A stretch of 6,687 bases of DNA, from the NCBI GenBank assembly GCA_030668465.1, contig DAOUTX010000058.1, forward strand, positions 1 through 6,687. The letters are read 5' to 3'. The notes under the pieces are model-generated. The model was given only the letters and a program-made list of their open reading frames with translations. It was not told the DNA's origin and made no database searches. This document shows, in pieces, positions 5,381-6,687 of the stretch. Made by a program: the position numbers and the translations under genes. Origin of the DNA: Atribacterota bacterium (lineage in GTDB: Bacteria > Atribacterota > Phoenicimicrobiia > Phoenicimicrobiales > Phoenicimicrobiaceae). Numbering within the stretch: the first letter of the stretch is position 1; each line of letters opens with the position of its first letter.

Positions 5381-5389
5381 ACCTCCTTT
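5381..5389 (-). promoter_or_regulatory. Near-perfect Shine-Dalgarno of the ATPase gene
   Basis: AAAGGAGGT is a nine-base match to the usual anti-Shine-Dalgarno complement and ends 8 nt before the ATG at 5372. It decides against the out-of-frame ATG at 5377, which would lie only 3 nt away. Confidence 0.82.
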
Positions 5390-5417
5390 AATAAATTCGA
5401 TTACATTGATGATTTTT

Positions 5418-5445
5418 TTTATATTTTAATTACCTATACAGTGAA
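5418..5445 (-). promoter_or_regulatory. Candidate sigma-70-like promoter of the ATPase-permease operon
   Basis: On the minus strand TTCACT (5445-5440) is followed after 16 nt by TATAAA (5423-5418): 4 of 6 matches at -35 and 5 of 6 at -10. The predicted start would fall near 5411, leaving a leader of roughly 40 nt. The surrounding DNA is very AT-rich, so chance matches are likely. The main support is position: a 109-bp gap, the largest break in the ABC cluster. Readthrough from the upstream permease gene remains possible. Confidence 0.33.
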
Positions 5446-5481
5446 TACACTTAAGATAATTCTCTTTAATTATTTTTTTAC

Positions 5482-6687
5482 CTACCGATGATAAATTGCT
5501 TTTACCGGATCTTTATGGGCTGCCCAGTAAGCGGGACCTATGCTGGAAAGTAAAGCAACAACTATTCCAAAAAAGAATATAAAAACAAAAGAAGAAACAT
5601 TCCAGACCCCATAAACTTTGTCGATTACCGGTATGCCGTACGTGGACATATCTCCACCGATATAACCTAAGTCATATCCGTATTTAACTATCCATCCTAC
5701 TCCTGCAAAGCCTAAAAGGCAGCCGGCTAATCCACCAAAGATGCCTAGACCGGTTGCTTCTACCATAAAGACCGAAACGATCTCCCATTCTCTCATTCCC
5801 AGGGCTTTCATCATACCGATTTCTCTGGTCCTCTCCAGGCTAGACAGGATAACATTATTAATAATTCCTATCATACCGATTGTTAAAATGATGGTTAAGA
5901 TAACCGCGGTTTCAGCATCTTGAGCAGTACTCATCGCTACCACCGTTTTCGCAGATTCCCTCCAGGAGTAAGCATTAATATTCATCTTTTTCTCCTGAAC
6001 AATTTGATTAATATTATCTATGGTTTGGTTAATTTCTTTTTCCTTTTTTATTTTGACGGCCATCATGCTAATGCCGTTCTCCACATTTAATGCCTGCTGG
6101 GCAATTCCTAAAGGAACAAAAACAATACCATTATTGGTCATCGGATTGGGCGTATACAGCAATCCCGCAATTTCTAAATCAATGGTATTAAAGGTATCCT
6201 CTTTGGTCCTGACCAGGAGCGTAATATAATCATTAACTTTTAAATCCATCAGTTCGGCTAATCCTACGCCTATGACTGCTTTTGATTCGCCCGGGACAAA
6301 CATAGAACCTTTAACGACATGATTTTGAGTAGCAAAAACCTCACTATATTGCTCGATAGAGATGCCCATACCCTGAACCGCTACCTCATCAATTCCGTTA
6401 TTAAGGTTGGCTTTAAATCTTAGTTCGGGAGATACTCCCAATACTCCATCCATATTATTTATGCTCTCTTCAATATCCTGGCTCAAATAGATTAAATTTT
6501 CTAAAGGCAGCTTATCTTTGTCTTCCCAGTATACAGGATGTGCCATTTGAATACTCCCTGTATCGTAATTCTTTATATTGTCAAAAGACATTTCTTCCAT
6601 ACCTTCCATTAAAGAATCAAGAAATAAAAATACGAAAAAAGCAAAAGCAATCACTAAAATAGTAATGAAATTTCTTCTTTTCTGGCG
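5482..6687 (-). CDS. ABC transporter permease, MacB/LolC/FtsX type, paralogue of permease D (partial 5' end)
   Basis: The frame is open to the right edge: 401 residues are visible before the TAG at 5484-5482. The first visible residues, RQKRRN, align with residue 13 of permease D, so only about 12 codons should be missing. The GTG at 6654 lies inside the first membrane helix and is not the real start. The architecture matches permease D: a first helix (about visible residues 7-25), a periplasmic domain, a second helix at about 262-282, the coupling segment LERTREIGMMKALGMREWEI, two more helices, and the C-terminus DPVKAIYHR, identical to that of permease D. Identity to D is about 70% overall by hand, and near 96% at DNA level over a 76-nt block (6183-6258 versus 4139-4214, three differences). 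The linker near visible residues 211-245 is almost unrelated and one residue longer. No ATPase for it lies upstream within the window. It could belong to a preceding module or act as an alternative partner for the downstream ATPase (inference). Confidence 0.92.
   Translation of the reverse strand, partial: RQKRRNFITILVIAFAFFVFLFLDSLMEGMEEMSFDNIKNYDTGSIQMAHPVYWEDKDKLPLENLIYLSQDIEESINNMDGVLGVSPELRFKANLNNGIDEVAVQGMGISIEQYSEVFATQNHVVKGSMFVPGESKAVIGVGLAELMDLKVNDYITLLVRTKEDTFNTIDLEIAGLLYTPNPMTNNGIVFVPLGIAQQALNVENGISMMAVKIKKEKEINQTIDNINQIVQEKKMNINAYSWRESAKTVVAMSTAQDAETAVILTIILTIGMIGIINNVILSSLERTREIGMMKALGMREWEIVSVFMVEATGLGIFGGLAGCLLGFAGVGWIVKYGYDLGYIGGDMSTYGIPVIDKVYGVWNVSSFVFIFFFGIVVALLSSIGPAYWAAHKDPVKAIYHR

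Noticed and set aside
2355..6229. Several 60-105-codon plus-strand open frames antisense to the ABC genes
   Set aside because: They lie opposite strongly supported coding sequence. Those at 3700-3930 and 5741-5923, and at 3976-4185 and 6020-6229, resemble each other only because the permeases beneath them are paralogues.
6652..6654. GTG at 6654 as the start of the right-edge permease
   Set aside because: The frame continues to the window edge with RQKRRN and the first half of a membrane helix, matching permease D from residue 13. The true start is outside the window.

Overview
The window is moderately AT-rich. Every gene I can support lies on the minus strand, so the map reads from right to left. 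The gene content implies a diderm bacterium: a periplasmic LolA-like carrier, a signal-peptide-bearing outer-membrane barrel, and MacB/LolC-type permeases. The gaps carry dispersed TGTCATTGCGAG-type and GGGCA...TGCCC palindromic repeats plus heptamer low-complexity DNA. From memory, that combination is common in genomes of uncultured low-GC diderm lineages (Atribacterota- or Omnitrophota-like). This is only a hint, and the phylum cannot be fixed from this window.

Layout from right to left. (1) 6687-5482: a type VII (MacB/LolC/FtsX) ABC permease that runs off the right edge and lacks only about 12 N-terminal codons. (2) 5481-5373: a short gap with a candidate promoter and a near-perfect Shine-Dalgarno. 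(3) 5372-2162: a tight three-gene operon of ATPase (5372-4683), permease D (4679-3441) and permease C (3424-2162). The gaps are 3 and 16 nt, and each downstream Shine-Dalgarno overlaps the end of the gene before it. Permease D is a paralogue of the partial permease at the right edge, at about 70% identity by hand count. (4) 2161-1749: a 413-bp gene-free island packed with several kinds of palindromes and heptamer repeats. (5) 1748-993: a secreted LolA-like lipid or lipoprotein carrier. (6) 992-781: a gap with two more TGTCATTGCGAG-type repeats. (7) 780-1: the first 260 residues of a probable outer-membrane beta-barrel, starting at TTG and running off the left edge.

Working model (inference): the ATPase and the two permeases form an inner-membrane extractor related to LolCDE. 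The LolA-like protein would take the extracted lipid or lipoprotein across the periplasm, and the barrel may be its outer-membrane partner. The extra paralogous permease suggests a duplicated module or an alternative permease subunit. The parts are known families. The less ordinary points are their assembly with a barrel, the mosaic divergence of the two permease paralogues, and the dense repeat island inserted between the ABC genes and the carrier gene.
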